Part shown: positions 19,245 to 29,745 of the stretch, one piece after another | How the letters are laid out: the number at the start of each line of letters is the position of its first letter | How positions within the stretch are numbered: the stretch's first letter is position 1 | NCBI GenBank assembly: GCA_030035585.1 | Contig: CM057482.1 | Span: 9,039,001-9,103,000 of the forward strand | Source: Dugong dugon | Lineage: Eukaryota > Chordata > Mammalia > Sirenia > Dugongidae | Length of the DNA: 64,000 bases | Direction of reading: 5' to 3' | Program-made: the position numbers and the translations under genes | The notes under the pieces: generated by a model | What the model was told of the DNA's origin: nothing | Seen by the model: only the letters and a program-made list of their open reading frames with translations | Database searches by the model: none

Positions 19245-22050
19245 TTCTGGGTGTTTGTGCATTGTTACTTATGGTTTATATTGTTTATGCCATGTATTAG
19301 GGCTCCTAGAATTGTCTCTATTTTTTTTTTTCCATGATCTTTATTGTTTGCGACTTTATATTTAGGTCTCTGATCCATTTTGAGTTAGTTTTTGTGCGTG
19401 GCGTGAGGTATGGGTCTTGTTTCAGTTTTTTGCAGATGGATATCCAGTTATGCCAGAACCATTTGTTAAAAGAGACTGTCTTTTCCCCAATTAACAGACT
19501 CTGGGCCTTTGTCAGATATCAGCTGCTCATAGGTGGATGAATTTACATCTGGATTCTCAATTCTGTTCCATTGGTCTATGTATCTGTTGTTGTACCAGTA
19601 CCAGGCTGTTTTGACTACTGTGGTGGTATAATAGGTTATAAAATCAGGTAGTGTGAGGCCTCCCACTTTGTTCTTCTTTTTCAGTAAGAAGCTTTCTTTA
19701 TCTGGGGCCCCTTCCCTTTCCATATGAAGCTGGTGATTTGTTTCTCCATCTCATTAAAAAATGCTGTTGGAATTTGGACTGGGATTGCATTGTATGTGTA
19801 AATTGCTTTGGGTAGAATTGGCATTTTCACAATGCTCAGTCTTCCTATCCATGAGCAAGGAATGTTTTTCCACTTACGCAGGTATCTTCTGGTTTCTTGC
19901 AGTAGTATCTTTTAGTTTTCTTTGTATAGGTCTTTTATGTCTCTGGATAGATTTATTCCTAAGTATTTTATCTTCTCGGGGGCTATTGTAAATGGTATTG
20001 ATGTGGTGATTTCCTCTTCGAAGTTCTCTTTGTTGGTGTAGAGAAAGCCAACTGATTTTTGTATATTTATCTTGTATCCTGATACTTTGCTGAAATCATC
20101 TATAGTTCCAGTAGTTCTCTTGTGGATTCTTTGGGGTTTTCTGTGTATAAGATCATATCATCTGCAAATAGAGATACTTTTACTTCTCCCTTACCAATTT
20201 GGATGCGCTTTATTTCTTTTTCTAGCCTAATTGCTCTGACTAGGACCTCCAGCACAATGCTGAATAAGAGTAGTGATAAAGGGAATCTTTGTCTGGTTCC
20301 CGTTCTCAAGGGGAATGCTTTCAAACTCTTTCCATTTAGGATGATTTTGGCTGTTGGCTTCGTATAAATGCCCTTAATTATGTTGAAGAATTTCCCTTCT
20401 ATTCCTATTTTACAGAGAGTTTTTATCCTGAATGGGTGTTGGACTTTGTCAAACGCCTTTTCTGCATCGATTGATAAGATCATGTGGTTCTTGTCTTTTG
20501 TTTTATTTATGTGATGGATTACATTGATTGTTTTTCTAATGTTGAACCATCCCTGCATACTTGGTATAAATTCCACTTGATCATGGTGAATTATTTGTTT
20601 GATACGTTGTTGAATTCTATTGGCTGGTATTTTGTTGAGGATTTTTGCACTGATATTCATGAGGGATATTGGTCTGTAATTTTCTTTTTCTGTGGTGTCT
20701 TTATCTGGTTTTGGTATCAGGGTTATGCTGGCTTCATAAAATGAGTTTGGGAGTGTTCCATCCTTTTCTATGCTCTGAAATACCTTTAGTAGTAGTGGTG
20801 TTAACTCTTCTCTGAAAGTTTGTTAGAATTCTCCAGTGAAACCACCCGGGCCAGGGCTTTTTTTTTTTTTTTTTTGGGGGGGGGGAGTTTTTTAATTACC
20901 TTTTCAATCTCTTCTTTTGTTGTAGGTTTATTTAGTTGTTCTACTTCTGTTTGTGTTAGTTTAGATAGGTAGTGTGAGTTTCTAGGAATTTGCCCATTTC
21001 CTCTAGGTTTTCAAATTTGTTAGAATATAATTTTTCATAGTATTCTGTTATGATTCTTTTAATTTCAGTTGGGTCTGTTGTGATATCACCCATCTCATAC
21101 CTTACATGGGTTATCTGCTTCCTCTTCTGTTTTTCTTTTGCAGTTTGGCCAATGGTTTATCAATTTTGTTGATCTTTTCAAAGAACCAACTTTTGGTCTT
21201 GTTAACTCTTTCAATTGTTTTTCTATTCTCTATTTCATTTAATTCTGCTCTAATTCTTATTATTTCCTTTCTTCTGGCACCCGAGAGCTTCTTTTGCTGC
21301 CCTCTTTCTACTTGTTCCAGTTGTAGGGTTAATGTTTTGATTATGGCTCTTCCTTCTTTTTGGATGTGTGCATTTATTGCTATAAACCGATGTCTGAGCA
21401 CTGCTTTTGCTGTGTCCCACAGGTTCTGGTAGGATGTGTTTTCATTCTCATTTGAGTCTATGAATTTCTTTATTCCATCCTTAATTTCTTCTATAACCCA
21501 GTAGGTTTTGAGCAAGGTGTTGTCCAGTTTCCATGTGTTTGATTTTTTTTCCCTTGCTTTTTCTGTTATTGATGTCTACTTTTCTGGCTTTATGGTCAGA
21601 AAGATGCTTTGTAATATTTTGATGCTTTGGATTTTGTTAAGGCTTGCTTTATGGCCTAATGTGTGGTCTATTCTGGAGAATGTTCCATGTGCGTTGGAAA
21701 AGAAAGTATACTTGGCTGCTGTTGGGTGGAGTGTTCAGTATATGTCTATGAGATCAAGTTGGTTGATTGTAGTGTAGCATTTAGTTCTTCTGTGTCTTTG
21801 CTGAGCTTCTTTCTGGATGTTCTGTCCTTCACCGAAAGAGGTATGTTGAAGTCTTCTGTTATTGTGTGTGTGGAACTGTCTATCTCTCTTTTCAATGCTG
21901 TTAGAGTTTGTTTTATATATTTTGGAGCCCTGTCACTGGGTTATAGTTATGTCCTCCTGGTGTATTGACCCTTTAATCATTATATAGTGTCCTTCCTTAT
22001 CCTTTGCGGTGGATTTTAAAGTCTGTTTTCTCAGATATTAATATTGCCAC
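19245..22050 (-). mobile_element. L1 LINE, ORF2 relic (linker, RT, downstream part)
   Basis: On the minus strand, 21111-21515 encodes the region before the reverse transcriptase (GIKKFIDSNENENTSYQNLW). Then 20100-20660 encodes RT-type sequence with [32 protein letters not shown] and the active-site motif FADDMILY. Finally 19466-19723 holds a downstream stretch ([20 protein letters not shown]). A frameshift/stop zone with a T/G-run at about 20858-20886 separates the first two. Endonuclease, ORF1 and 3' UTR are absent, so it is a defective fragment. It is in the same orientation as CA12. Confidence 0.93.
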
Positions 22051-23030
22051 TCCTGCAGAGCAAGCTTTCTTGTCCTCCTTTCTCTAAACAAGCCTGCTTG
22101 GTATTTAAGACCTGGTGCTCTGGGTGTAAACAGCAGTGCCTGGAGTGGCTCAGGAGGCGGAGGGGTGGGGAGAAATAGCCCTGTAAAATGAAGTAAGGAT
22201 GCTCTGAGTCAGGAAGTTTCCTCAGTGAAGATGTTGTCAGCTTAGAATGGATCTTGGGAAGACTTTCAGGTGTGCATGCTTCATTCAGAAATGGCACATC
22301 TTGGTTTCCAGCCTCTAGTTTAAGGGCAGGAGTCTCAACATGATTAAGCTGGCAGGCTAGGCCAATGTCCCACGGGCTGTCATTTCCTGAAAGAACAGGC
22401 CCTTCCAGGAGGGAATTGATTCCTTCCTATACAAGGTCATCTGCTTTACCTGGGAGACTTGGGTGGCTAAGCCCCAATGCGTGTTAGCACCTGCAGCCCC
22501 AGCTCACACTGGGGAGGGAGAATGCCCAGGGTTCCACTGAGGAAATGGAATTTATAAAGATCCATGTCAGGGGTTTAGGGCCTGGCTTGCTTCCTCTCCT
22601 GATGCTAGAACCTTCCTTAAGTACCTGTCATCCCCACGGTTCAGGCGGGGCAGACTCTGCAGAGTTCATTAAAATGCCTCCCTAAACAGCCACAGCAACT
22701 AAGAAGTCCAAGGTTTTCTCTAGGAGACCCTTGATCTCCCCTTATTATGCTCCCTGCCTCCCAGACCTCAGACATTCTTCTCAGACAGTCACCTAACCAC
22801 ACTTTGGCCCCACTTCTCAGCTTAACCCCGCTGCACCCCCAATCTTGGGTTAATACTGACATCCTACACCTCTGTGATTTTTGCTTTGACCTTGTCCCAC
22901 AAGGCAGTTAAAAAGCCAAGAAACCAGTGTAAGAAATAATAGAATAAAAAGTGTGTTCTTAGAATCTAGGGGCAGGCAGACTGGCTATTCAGTGTAAGTT
23001 AAAGTGGATTTCCTGCCTCCCCCCCCCCCA
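22051..23030. other. Intron 1, unassigned unique sequence
   Basis: No repeat family or exon is recognised. The sequence is moderately GC-balanced and free of SINEs for about 1 kb, unlike most of the window. Confidence 0.45.
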
Positions 23031-23065
23031 CAATTCACCCCAGAAGCTTTCCCTTTTCCACAATT

Positions 23066-23490
23066 TGGAGGATTAAGAGGGGAGGGGGGCAAAGGAGGAG
23101 GGAAAGGGGAAAGAAAGGAAAGAGGAGGAAGGGGGATAGGAAGAGAGGGAAAGGGAGAGGAGGCAGGGAAGGAAGAAGGGGGGAGGGCAGTGAGGGCAGA
23201 GGAGGGGGAGGAGGGACAGAGACAGGGGGGAGGAGGAGGGAGAGGGAGAGCAGGGGAGGAGGAGGGAGAGTAGGGGAGGGGGAGGAGGAAGAGGGAGAGC
23301 AGGGGAGGGGAGGAGGGAGAGGAAGAGCAGGGGAGGAGGAGGGAGAGCAGGGGAGGGGAGGAGGGAGAGCAGGGGAGGGGAGGAGGGAGAGGAAGGGCAG
23401 AGGAGGAGGAGGGAGAGGAAGAGCAGGGGAGGAGGAGGGAGAGCAGGGGAGTAGGAGGGAGAGGGAGGGCAGGGAAGGGAAGGCGGGAAA
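23066..23490. repeat. Long purine tract (GGGGAGGAGGGAGAG)n
   Basis: Roughly 400 bp on the plus strand is almost pure A/G, built from shuffled units such as gggagagcaggggaggagga. The CA12 pre-mRNA would carry the C/U-rich complement. Open frames across it encode only Pro/Ser/Leu-rich or Gly/Glu-rich low-complexity peptides in several frames, which is an artefact of the repeat. Confidence 0.93.
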
Positions 23491-24122
23491 ATTTGGCAGA
23501 AGAGAAAGAAAGGATGAGGGGCTGCTCCCGGAGTGAGGCGGAGTAACAGGCTTTCAGGCACCGGGGCCCATGAATGGCCACTACTCTCTTCTGTCCTGAG
23601 GCAGCTTGGAACTAAACCGGCGATTTCTAGTGAAACCACGGCCCCAGCCCAGTTCTCGCCGGAGAGGGGAATGGATACATGTCAAAGTCTGCGGTTTTAA
23701 AAATGACTTTCAACTTTTATGTAGCTCCTTTCTCCCACCTACATTCTGTTTCCCCTCAGCCAGTTGAGGGAGATAGTATCAGACACATCACGCCAACTAG
23801 TGGATTAGAGTTTCATCATTTTAATTAAGAACAATCTCAAAGCCACTCACGCGGGCTCCTTGCTCCTCCCGCCCCTCCACACGCGGGCACAGTGACCTCC
23901 CAGAGAGAAAGGAGGTTCAGAGCTTCTATGCTGCTGACGGGAACCGACTTCCTACCCCCGCTGCCCAACCGGGGAGTGTTCAGCCATTATAGTCGCTTTT
24001 GATCCCTCTGTAAATGTTTCAGCCTAACCTGGGTCCAGGAATCGGTCCGCAAATGCTACAGCTTTGGAGCCCCCACAAAAGTCTTTACAATTTAGGGCAA
24101 ACTCTGTCAAGGGCAAGACGCA
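23491..24122. other. Intron 1, unassigned unique sequence
   Basis: There is no recognised repeat. A cttaattaagaac-type AT-rich motif lies near 23820. It lies 1.0-1.7 kb downstream of the CA12 start codon and could hold regulatory sequence, but nothing in it proves that. Confidence 0.4.
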
Positions 24123-24272
24123 GGATGGGTTACACAGTAAGCAAGGTACGCTTAATTGTGCTTACTTACCAGTCTGTAGTGCACGATTTCATTCACTCAG
24201 GTGAAATTGTGCACTACAGATTAGTAAGTAAAGGCAGTTAAGCCCTCGTGTATCTTGCTTACTGGTTAATCA
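24123..24272. repeat. Palindromic foldback element, complete copy
   Basis: The inner arms are 24161-24191 and 24202-24232, 31 nt each around a 10-nt loop (ttcactcagg). They match at 27 of 31 positions and every mismatch is a transition, so G-U pairing is possible in RNA. The outer arms carry cagtaagcaaggtac (left) and its inverted match gtatcttgcttactgg (right). The full element of about 150 bp therefore folds on itself. Two partial relatives lie at 14255-14390 and 14506-14558. I cannot name the family. Confidence 0.85.
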
Positions 24273-25146
24273 CCAACCATTACTCAGGAAGTTTCCATAA
24301 AAGTCACCATCTACTCCCCCACCCCTGCCAAAAGTGCTTGCCCAGCTGTTGGTAAGACAGGCAAACGCTTGGCATACTTCTCTTGTTCCAGAAGATTAAC
24401 TAACCTGACCCCTGGCCGTTCACCGTAACTCCCTGCCCTGCCCTGCCCTGAGCACAGTTCAGGCCCATCCACACTCCACACCCTCCTCCCACCCAACTCA
24501 GCACCCTTAGCCTCCAGCCATTGGGGTCAAGAGCACTAATTACACTCGGAAATGAGGGGGCGGGGGGCGAGCACACGTTCAGAGCGGTAGAGTCCTTCTG
24601 GAGGAAAACAATGATTAGGTGGGCCGCATCATCCCTCTGATTTGGAGGTAAAACTTAATGGTAAAAAGTCTCACCCCCAAAGAAAAGCACCCACCCTAGT
24701 CTGGGATTCGGCGCTGGGGAGTCTGCAAACCGTTTCTGGAGGTCACAAGTAGCAAAATGCCACGGTCAGTTCTCTCTCAGATGCGCGTGGATCTGGAGCG
24801 GAATACTGGAAACCCCAGCTCCCTGTCTCCTCTCTGGTCACCACGTTCCCACGCCACCCCTTCCTGAGCTGCGGGTGCTCAGAGAACACACGAATGAATT
24901 TTAACACCAAACCCGAACCACGCACCATTAGAAAGACAGCCTGCTTTCCTCAACAGCACTGGGTCGTGCATTCCAAAGGGAGATGAAGCATCCTTTCTAA
25001 AAACGTGTGATTTGATCTTGTGCAAGTTCTGCCCTGCTCCCCAGTGAAGATTTTAATTAGTCTTTAAAGAGTCCCTCAGGAAATCTTTCTGTTCTGGCGT
25101 GGCTGAGCTCTCGGACTGTTAGCAAAGAAAGGGGCAAAAACTTTAC
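24273..25146. other. Intron 1, first part after exon 1
   Basis: It is unique sequence with no recognised repeat. It includes a small ccctg tandem (about 24431-24450) and a G-rich gagggggcggggggcgagc patch near 24554. No extra exon is evident. Confidence 0.4.
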
Positions 25147-25231
25147 CGTTCAGTGGGGCTGGGCTGCAAGGCTGTTCCTTTAAGATGACAAGCAGCAGGA
25201 CAGCAGCCGCGTGCAGGCTGCGGTGGGGCAT
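25147..25231 (-). CDS. CA12: Carbonic anhydrase XII, exon 1 coding part
   Basis: CA12 is a type I membrane enzyme with an extracellular zinc carbonic anhydrase domain that hydrates CO2 at the cell surface. The 85 coding bases give 28 codons plus one base. The N-terminus [20 protein letters not shown] then PCSPAPLN is a classic signal peptide: basic start, hydrophobic core, then a Ser/Pro/Ala cleavage region. From memory, human CA12 begins [20 protein letters not shown], so identification is strong. The exon ends AACG followed by a gtaaag donor, and joins exon 2 in phase. The start is chosen by homology and has A at -3 (aaagATGc). An upstream in-frame ATG at 25441 lies beyond the TATA-like box and is unlikely to be used. 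The catalytic domain exons are outside the window. Confidence 0.96.
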
Positions 25232-25415
25232 CTTTGGCAAGCTCGGGGACTCGCTAGCGCCCGCTGCCCGGCCGCTGCGGCTTCTTGTAACTCTGGGGTC
25301 GCGCAGCGCTTGGGGCGGCGGGGCGCGCACCTGGACCGCGTGCGCGCTGCCTGGCGCCGCGGCGAGCACGTCCTCCCTTCGGGCTCCAGGCTGCCCCCCT
25401 CCCCCGCCCCCCGCT

Positions 25416-25424
25416 GCTTTTATG
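25416..25424 (-). promoter_or_regulatory. CA12: TATA-like box of CA12
   Basis: The minus strand reads cataaaagc. A start site about 30 bp downstream would fall near 25388, giving a 5' UTR of about 155 nt before the ATG at 25231. The spacing is plausible; the start site itself is inferred. Confidence 0.6.
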
Positions 25425-25445
25425 GAGAGACTCAGCCCCAAACGA

Positions 25446-25458
25446 ATGATGTCATCAT
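25446..25458 (-). promoter_or_regulatory. CA12: CRE/ATF-like palindrome upstream of TATA-like box
   Basis: The sequence atgatgtcatcat is palindromic around its central base and contains TGATGTCA / TGACATCA, a one-base variant of the CRE TGACGTCA. It lies about 25-30 bp upstream of the TATA-like box, a typical position for CREB/ATF or AP-1 family binding. Binding is not shown. Confidence 0.5.
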
Positions 25459-25690
25459 GCGGGGGGTGGGGGGGAGAAGAACGCCCTGCCTACCCGAGGG
25501 CTGGTCCCCAGTTCTAAGGTGAGATGTAGCCACACTTCTAGCGCTCCGCCGCGCAGATCCGACCCAGTTCGCGGGGAGAGCTGCCGGCAGGCTTGGGTGA
25601 GATCCGTTGCCTCTGCCCAATCGGGAGGAGAGCGCGGGGAGCCTCTAGGGATTTGCTTTCGCGGCCCTGGCCTTGGTCTGTCGCTACAGC

Positions 25691-25981
25691 TACTCAGTGG
25701 CCCCCCGGAGCACAATGCCATTTGGGCAACAACAGCCTCCTTCAGGTCTCCAGTCGAGTGCCTGCCTGGGCTGGGCACGCGTTAGGGATTCAGTGGCTGC
25801 ATTCAGATCCAGAATTTCTCCGGATCGTTCGCTGCTCCCTGATTAGGTTCTTAGCTTGGAAATTTAGACACAAAGAAATCAGTTGAGAATAGGTGAATAG
25901 CAAGGAGTGGGGGTGGGGGGAAACACGTGCACAACTTTACTAAGCAAATAGGATTCGACCTAATAAATGACTAATAACAGA
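25691..25981. other. CA12 upstream flank, unassigned
   Basis: CpG density falls off here. No repeat or open gene is recognised. Confidence 0.4.
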
Positions 25982-26140
25982 TGGAGCCCTGGTGGCGCAG
26001 TGGTTAAGAGCTCAGCTGCTAACCAAAAGGTCAGCAGTTTGAATCCACCAGCCGCTCCTTGGAAACTCTATGGGGCAGTTCTGCTCTGTCCTATAGGGTC
26101 GCTATGAGTCAGAATTGACTCGACAGCAATGGGATTTTAA
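25982..26140 (+). mobile_element. AfroSINE, short form, near-consensus
   Basis: It is one of the best preserved copies, from ggagccctggtggcgcagtg through cagctgctaaccaaaaggtc and ccaccagccgctccttggaa to tatagggtcgctatgagtca and gactcgacagcaatggg. It lies about 600 bp upstream of the CA12 promoter. Confidence 0.95.
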
Positions 26141-26254
26141 TAACAGATAAGTAGACAAGGCTTATTCTAGTGAACAATAGAAGTCCATGCTCACTAGAAA
26201 CCTGGGGGGAAGTGGGGGGTGCAGGGGATCCCTTCTCTGGATGGCAGAAGGGGA

Positions 26255-26315
26255 CTTACAGTCATTTATTGAACACCTGCCATGTGCCAGGCAGTGTACT
26301 AGACATTTTGCATCT
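26255..26315 (+). mobile_element. L2 3'-end fragment
   Basis: The motif tcatttattgaacacctgcc then atgtgccaggcagtgtacta is the conserved L2 terminal region. Confidence 0.65.
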
Positions 26316-26514
26316 TGCTCAGGTCTGAGTTCTGCTTCCAGTGCATATTATCGTCACTGTTGCTCACCTCTGTACTCTTTTCCCCACATCTTATACTTTA
26401 AATATGTGCATAGAGACATCTAGTCATACACACGAGGTTCTGATCCCCTTTGTATTTAGTCGATGTCCTGTTGTTAAATCAAAGGTCTTATTGACTTGCT
26501 GCCCCTCCCTCTTA

Positions 26515-26683
26515 AAAAAAAACAAAACAAAGTCATTGCCTTCAAGTTGATTCCAACTCATAGCAACCCTATAGGACAGAGCAGAACTGGCCCATAGGGT
26601 TTCCAAGGAGCAGCTGGTGGATTCGAACTGCCAGCCTTTTGGTTAGCAGCCAAATGCTTAACCACTGCGCCACCAGGGCCACA
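26515..26683 (-). mobile_element. AfroSINE, short form
   Basis: The plus strand starts aaaaaacaaaacaaagtcat and runs tagcaaccctataggacaga to ccactgcgccaccagggcc. It is one of two minus-strand copies in tandem. Confidence 0.93.
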
Positions 26684-26695
26684 GTTGCTGCCCTA

Positions 26696-26853
26696 AAATC
26701 AAAAAACCAAACCCATTGCTGTTGAGTCAATTCTGACTCATAGCAACTCTATAGGACAAAGTAGAACGGCCCCACAGGGTTTCCAAGGAGCAGCTGGTAG
26801 ATTTGAACTGCCGACCTTATGAGCTCTTAACCACTGCACCACCAGGGCTCCGC
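26696..26853 (-). mobile_element. AfroSINE, short form, with head deletion
   Basis: The copy begins with A-rich tail complement (atcaaaaaaccaaacccatt) and ends ccactgcaccaccagggctc. The segment between gaccttatg and agctcttaac lacks the usual ttggttagcagc, so part of the anticodon arm is deleted. Confidence 0.92.
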
Positions 26854-28375
26854 TGCTGCCCCCAGTGCTCCCCTAATCTTCCTGCTGCTGTTACTGCCAC
26901 TTGATATTCCCACCACCAATGTCGTTTGTGCTTCTGGTTTCCCTGGAGCCTCTGAGTGTCTGTGCTGTTCACTGTGCTGGGTTGTGTCCTTCCCGCTTGG
27001 TAACCCCGCTCCCTACAGTATTGCTCAGACCATGTGGTTGGCTGAAGGGTGCCCACCCTAGCCCTGGTATATGACCCCTGGTTTTGTGACCTGGCCCATC
27101 ATGCCCTCTTTCTCTGGGCCACAGTGTCCAGACCATCCCTCATCTCTCCCAGGTCTGTCTGACCCCCTCAGCCTAAGCGGACTCTTGGGCTAGCCTCAGC
27201 CTGCTGGTGAAGCCACTTGTCTGACTGCCGAGAGCCACCAGGAAGCAGATGCCACCAGCAAGTGTGTCGCTGCTCTGCCCCTGTCAGCTCAGCTATTGTT
27301 TGGGCTAATAAAGTGCCTTCCAGTCTTCTTAAGGAAATAGTTACAAAGCCAATCTTGTTACAAACACTTCCAGACCACAGTAGGCTTAAGGATGGCCTTT
27401 TCTGCCTGCAGTTCCTGATCCGGAGCCGTGAGCTCCAGAACAGTGTGCTTCTTAAGACATTGGTGTCTCTGCTTTGTCATCTGGGGCAGGAAATGGAATG
27501 TGCAGGAAGAACAACAGAGCTTGGGTAAGAACCACAGTGAGTCTGCAGATGCAGACGCTGAACCCACAGAGGTGCAATCACCTGCCCCGAATCTCACCAC
27601 TAGTTGGAGGAAACTGGGAAGCTCACACAGTTTGTTGCTCCCATTCTAGGGGTTTCCCCATTAAATCGGGCTAAACCTTAAGTTCAATTTCTCCTCAACC
27701 ATGCACCTCTAAGTGTTCTCCAGGGAACCCCAGAGATGTGGAGGTAAAAAAAAGAGGGAAAGGAGTGGATTTAAATAGAACAGTAAGGTTAGATTTTGAA
27801 CAGGGTTTGGTGGAGAGAAAGGAGAGAGTTGGAATGTTCCCTGCGTGTCTAGATCAGAGACCTGGCGAATTCCTAAACAACGGGTGGCAATTAAAAGGGA
27901 ATTGAGAATATGAACTGAGACCCGGTTTCCCTAAGTGCTTGAGTGCTTTTCTTATTCTTAAGGGATCAAAGAAAACAAAAGCAAACAGAAAGGGATGGAT
28001 TGACCAAACCTGAAAAGAACAGTGCTTAAGCTGGATGTCAAGAGGCCCCCAACAAACAGCGCAAACCTACCCAGCTTCAGTTCCCGACTATGGGAACCCT
28101 TCCCAGCCAGAGGCTTCTTGAGGTGTGTGTGAAATCAACGTGTGAAGACTTGCTTTGTCATCATCAGATGGAGCTGTTGTCAACCAATCAATTACCCATT
28201 ACTCAATGGGTTTGGGTGGAATGTGGACCTTCTGCACTGGAAATGTTTCAGCTGGCCACCAAAAGGCACACCTAGGCAGAAGGCTCCAGGGAGCAGTGCC
28301 CCTCCAAAATGTTACATCTGAATAGGCATCAGGGCGAGCCTGGTGAGTCCAAGGGCAGAGAATGTGGAGGAGAGA
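26854..28375. other. Unassigned upstream flank of CA12
   Basis: About 1.5 kb with no recognised repeat or exon. Several frames of 60-100 codons overlap on both strands near 27217-27674 and resemble nothing I know. The absence of SINEs makes it a relatively clean candidate for conserved non-coding sequence. Confidence 0.4.
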
Positions 28376-28379
28376 ATGC

Positions 28380-28560
28380 AGGATAGGTGTCAGGAGGTCT
28401 GGGTTGAAGCACCTGCCTCACCGCTTACTCACCGGATAACCTCAACAGACGCAGCCTCTCAGAACTTCAGTTTCCTCATCTGTAAAGTGGGGATGGTAAT
28501 CCTGGCCTCTGGGCCATTAGCATAAACGTTTTATGGCTGGAATGAGATAAGGCAAGTGGA
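28380..28560 (+). mobile_element. MIR SINE
   Basis: The order is ggtgtcaggaggtctgggtt, gcacctgcctcaccgcttac, cttcagtttcctcatctgta and aagtggggatggtaatcctg, then gaatgagataaggc. This covers most of the MIR core and 3' part. Confidence 0.85.
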
Positions 28561-28566
28561 AACTTT

Positions 28567-28665
28567 TTGTTCATTCTTTCATTCATTTATTCATTTACCT
28601 TCTGTGTGCCAGGCACCGTGCTAGGCATAGTCCCTGCTCTTGGAGAGGGCATAAATAATCTCATA
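28567..28665 (+). mobile_element. L2 3'-end fragment
   Basis: It reads ttcattcatttattcattta, ccttctgtgtgccaggcacc and gtgctaggcatagtccctgc, the L2 terminal block. Confidence 0.7.
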
Positions 28666-29024
28666 ACTAACTGTGTGATCACAGTTGCAGTTAAGTGCCA
28701 TGGAAGGTTGATGTAGAACCGGAGGAGCCCACCCTCAGGGTGCTGGGGCAGTGAGGGAAGACATCAGGCCCCAGCAAAGACCTGTGTAAGGACTGGATTC
28801 TGTGATTTCATAAAACCTTTGGAATGCATAGCCAATACCAAGCCCTTCTTTCCCGAAGCTGGGATTATTTGGTGGAATTTGCCCTGGACATAAGCTAATC
28901 ATTGGCCTTTCAGACATGAGGGTTTGAGTATAGAGAATTTCATCTTTTAAGGTAAGAATTAACTCTTCAATAGTGTTACTCAGTTGAGAATGCACCATGA
29001 GGCTAAACAAAGGACTGCTGGGAG

Positions 29025-29225
29025 GAGAACTAATATTTATTGAGCACCTGTGGTTTGCCTGGCACTGTGCTTGGTGCTTCATCCTTACGATAACCTTGTG
29101 GGGAAAGTGTAACAATCACCGTTTTACAGATGAGGAATCTGAGACTTGGAGAAGTTAAATCTTTGTCTTGCCCAAGTTCATGAGGCTATTGAGAGGCAGA
29201 GAATGAATTCTCAACTCAGACAGTT
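29025..29225 (-). mobile_element. MIR/L2-type ancient repeat
   Basis: The left end (tatttattgagcacctgtgg, tggcactgtgcttggtgctt) and the right portion (accgttttacagatgaggaa, tctgagacttggagaagtta, cttgcccaagttcatgaggc) match MIR in reverse orientation with its L2-like terminus. Confidence 0.75.
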
Positions 29226-29604
29226 CTCCATCACCCAGGCCCAGGCAGGCACTTTCCACTGCTGTCCTAACAAATGCCTCCAATGGGGCGTTGTATTTCT
29301 GGATCCCTCTGAGATGTGCCTTCTCCTGTTTTCTAGGTTCTGTGATTGCTTATTAGTTGATCAGAGGCACAGCGTGCCAGTTCTGGTAATCACATAACGC
29401 CCAGCACAGGGCATGGCTGTGCCCTTCTACCCAAGGGTTACTGAGGACCCTGCACTCTGATCAATGCATAGAGCACCTGCTGGAAGGGGAGATGAGGAAC
29501 TTGAGACCACAGAGCTTTGATTCCACAGTTCTCCAGCAAAGGAGAAGGAGAGTATGAGCCCAGCCACATAGTTGCTTGTTATATTAATGAGCTCTGCTTT
29601 GACC
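29226..29604. other. Unassigned intergenic sequence
   Basis: No repeat family or exon is recognised. Confidence 0.35.
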
Positions 29605-29745
29605 AAGAAAAAGGGGTGGGGAGGGAAGCAGAGAGGGAGAGAGGGGTAAGTGGGAGAGAGAGGGAGAGGGAAGGAGGCAGAGAGGAAGGGAAGGAAGGAA
29701 GGGAGGAGGGAAGGAAGGAGAGAAGGAGGGGAAGGAAAAGGCCAA
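29605..29745. repeat. Purine-rich (GGGA/GGAA)n simple repeat
   Basis: The sequence is nearly all A/G, with gagggagagaggg and ggaaggaaggaagggaggag runs. Frames through it are low-complexity artefacts. Confidence 0.9.

Larger units (their letters stand above)
17970..25146 (-). other. CA12: CA12 intron 1 (~7.2 kb)
   Basis: The intron is bounded by a gtaaag donor at 25146-25141 and a ctttgcag acceptor at 17977-17970, both on the minus strand. Contents in transcription order are unique sequence, a palindromic element, a purine/pyrimidine tract, a 2.8-kb L1 relic in sense orientation, two AfroSINEs and a minisatellite close to the acceptor. I see no additional exon with family resemblance. Confidence 0.85.
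25190..25690. promoter_or_regulatory. CA12: CpG island over CA12 exon 1 and promoter
   Basis: CpG is dense from about 25205 to 25670, for example ggggcggcggggcgcgcacc, tggcgccgcggcgagcacgt and gcgctccgccgcgcagatcc. It is the only large CpG island in the window. RCGTG cores, the hypoxia-response motif, occur at 25338-25342 (plus) and 25367-25371 (ACGTG on minus). CA12 is known as a hypoxia/VHL-responsive gene, but whether these cores function is inference. Confidence 0.85.

Noticed and set aside
20100..20660. Intact reverse transcriptase gene
   Set aside because: The frame is only the central part of L1 ORF2. The element is truncated and frameshifted, without endonuclease, ORF1 or 3' UTR.
22985..23639. 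Two long overlapping minus-strand frames of 188-198 codons rich in Pro, Ser and Leu
   Set aside because: They lie entirely across the purine/pyrimidine simple repeat, which is open in several frames at once. There is no domain, signal or splice support.
25232..25441. N-terminal extension of CA12 from an in-frame ATG at 25441
   Set aside because: That ATG lies upstream of the TATA-like box and inferred start site. The extension is low-complexity Gly/Ala/Arg, and the homologous start is at 25231.
25185..25522. Plus-strand frames of 103-110 codons over the CA12 promoter
   Set aside because: They are the GC-rich antisense shadow of exon 1 and the CpG island, with no family resemblance.
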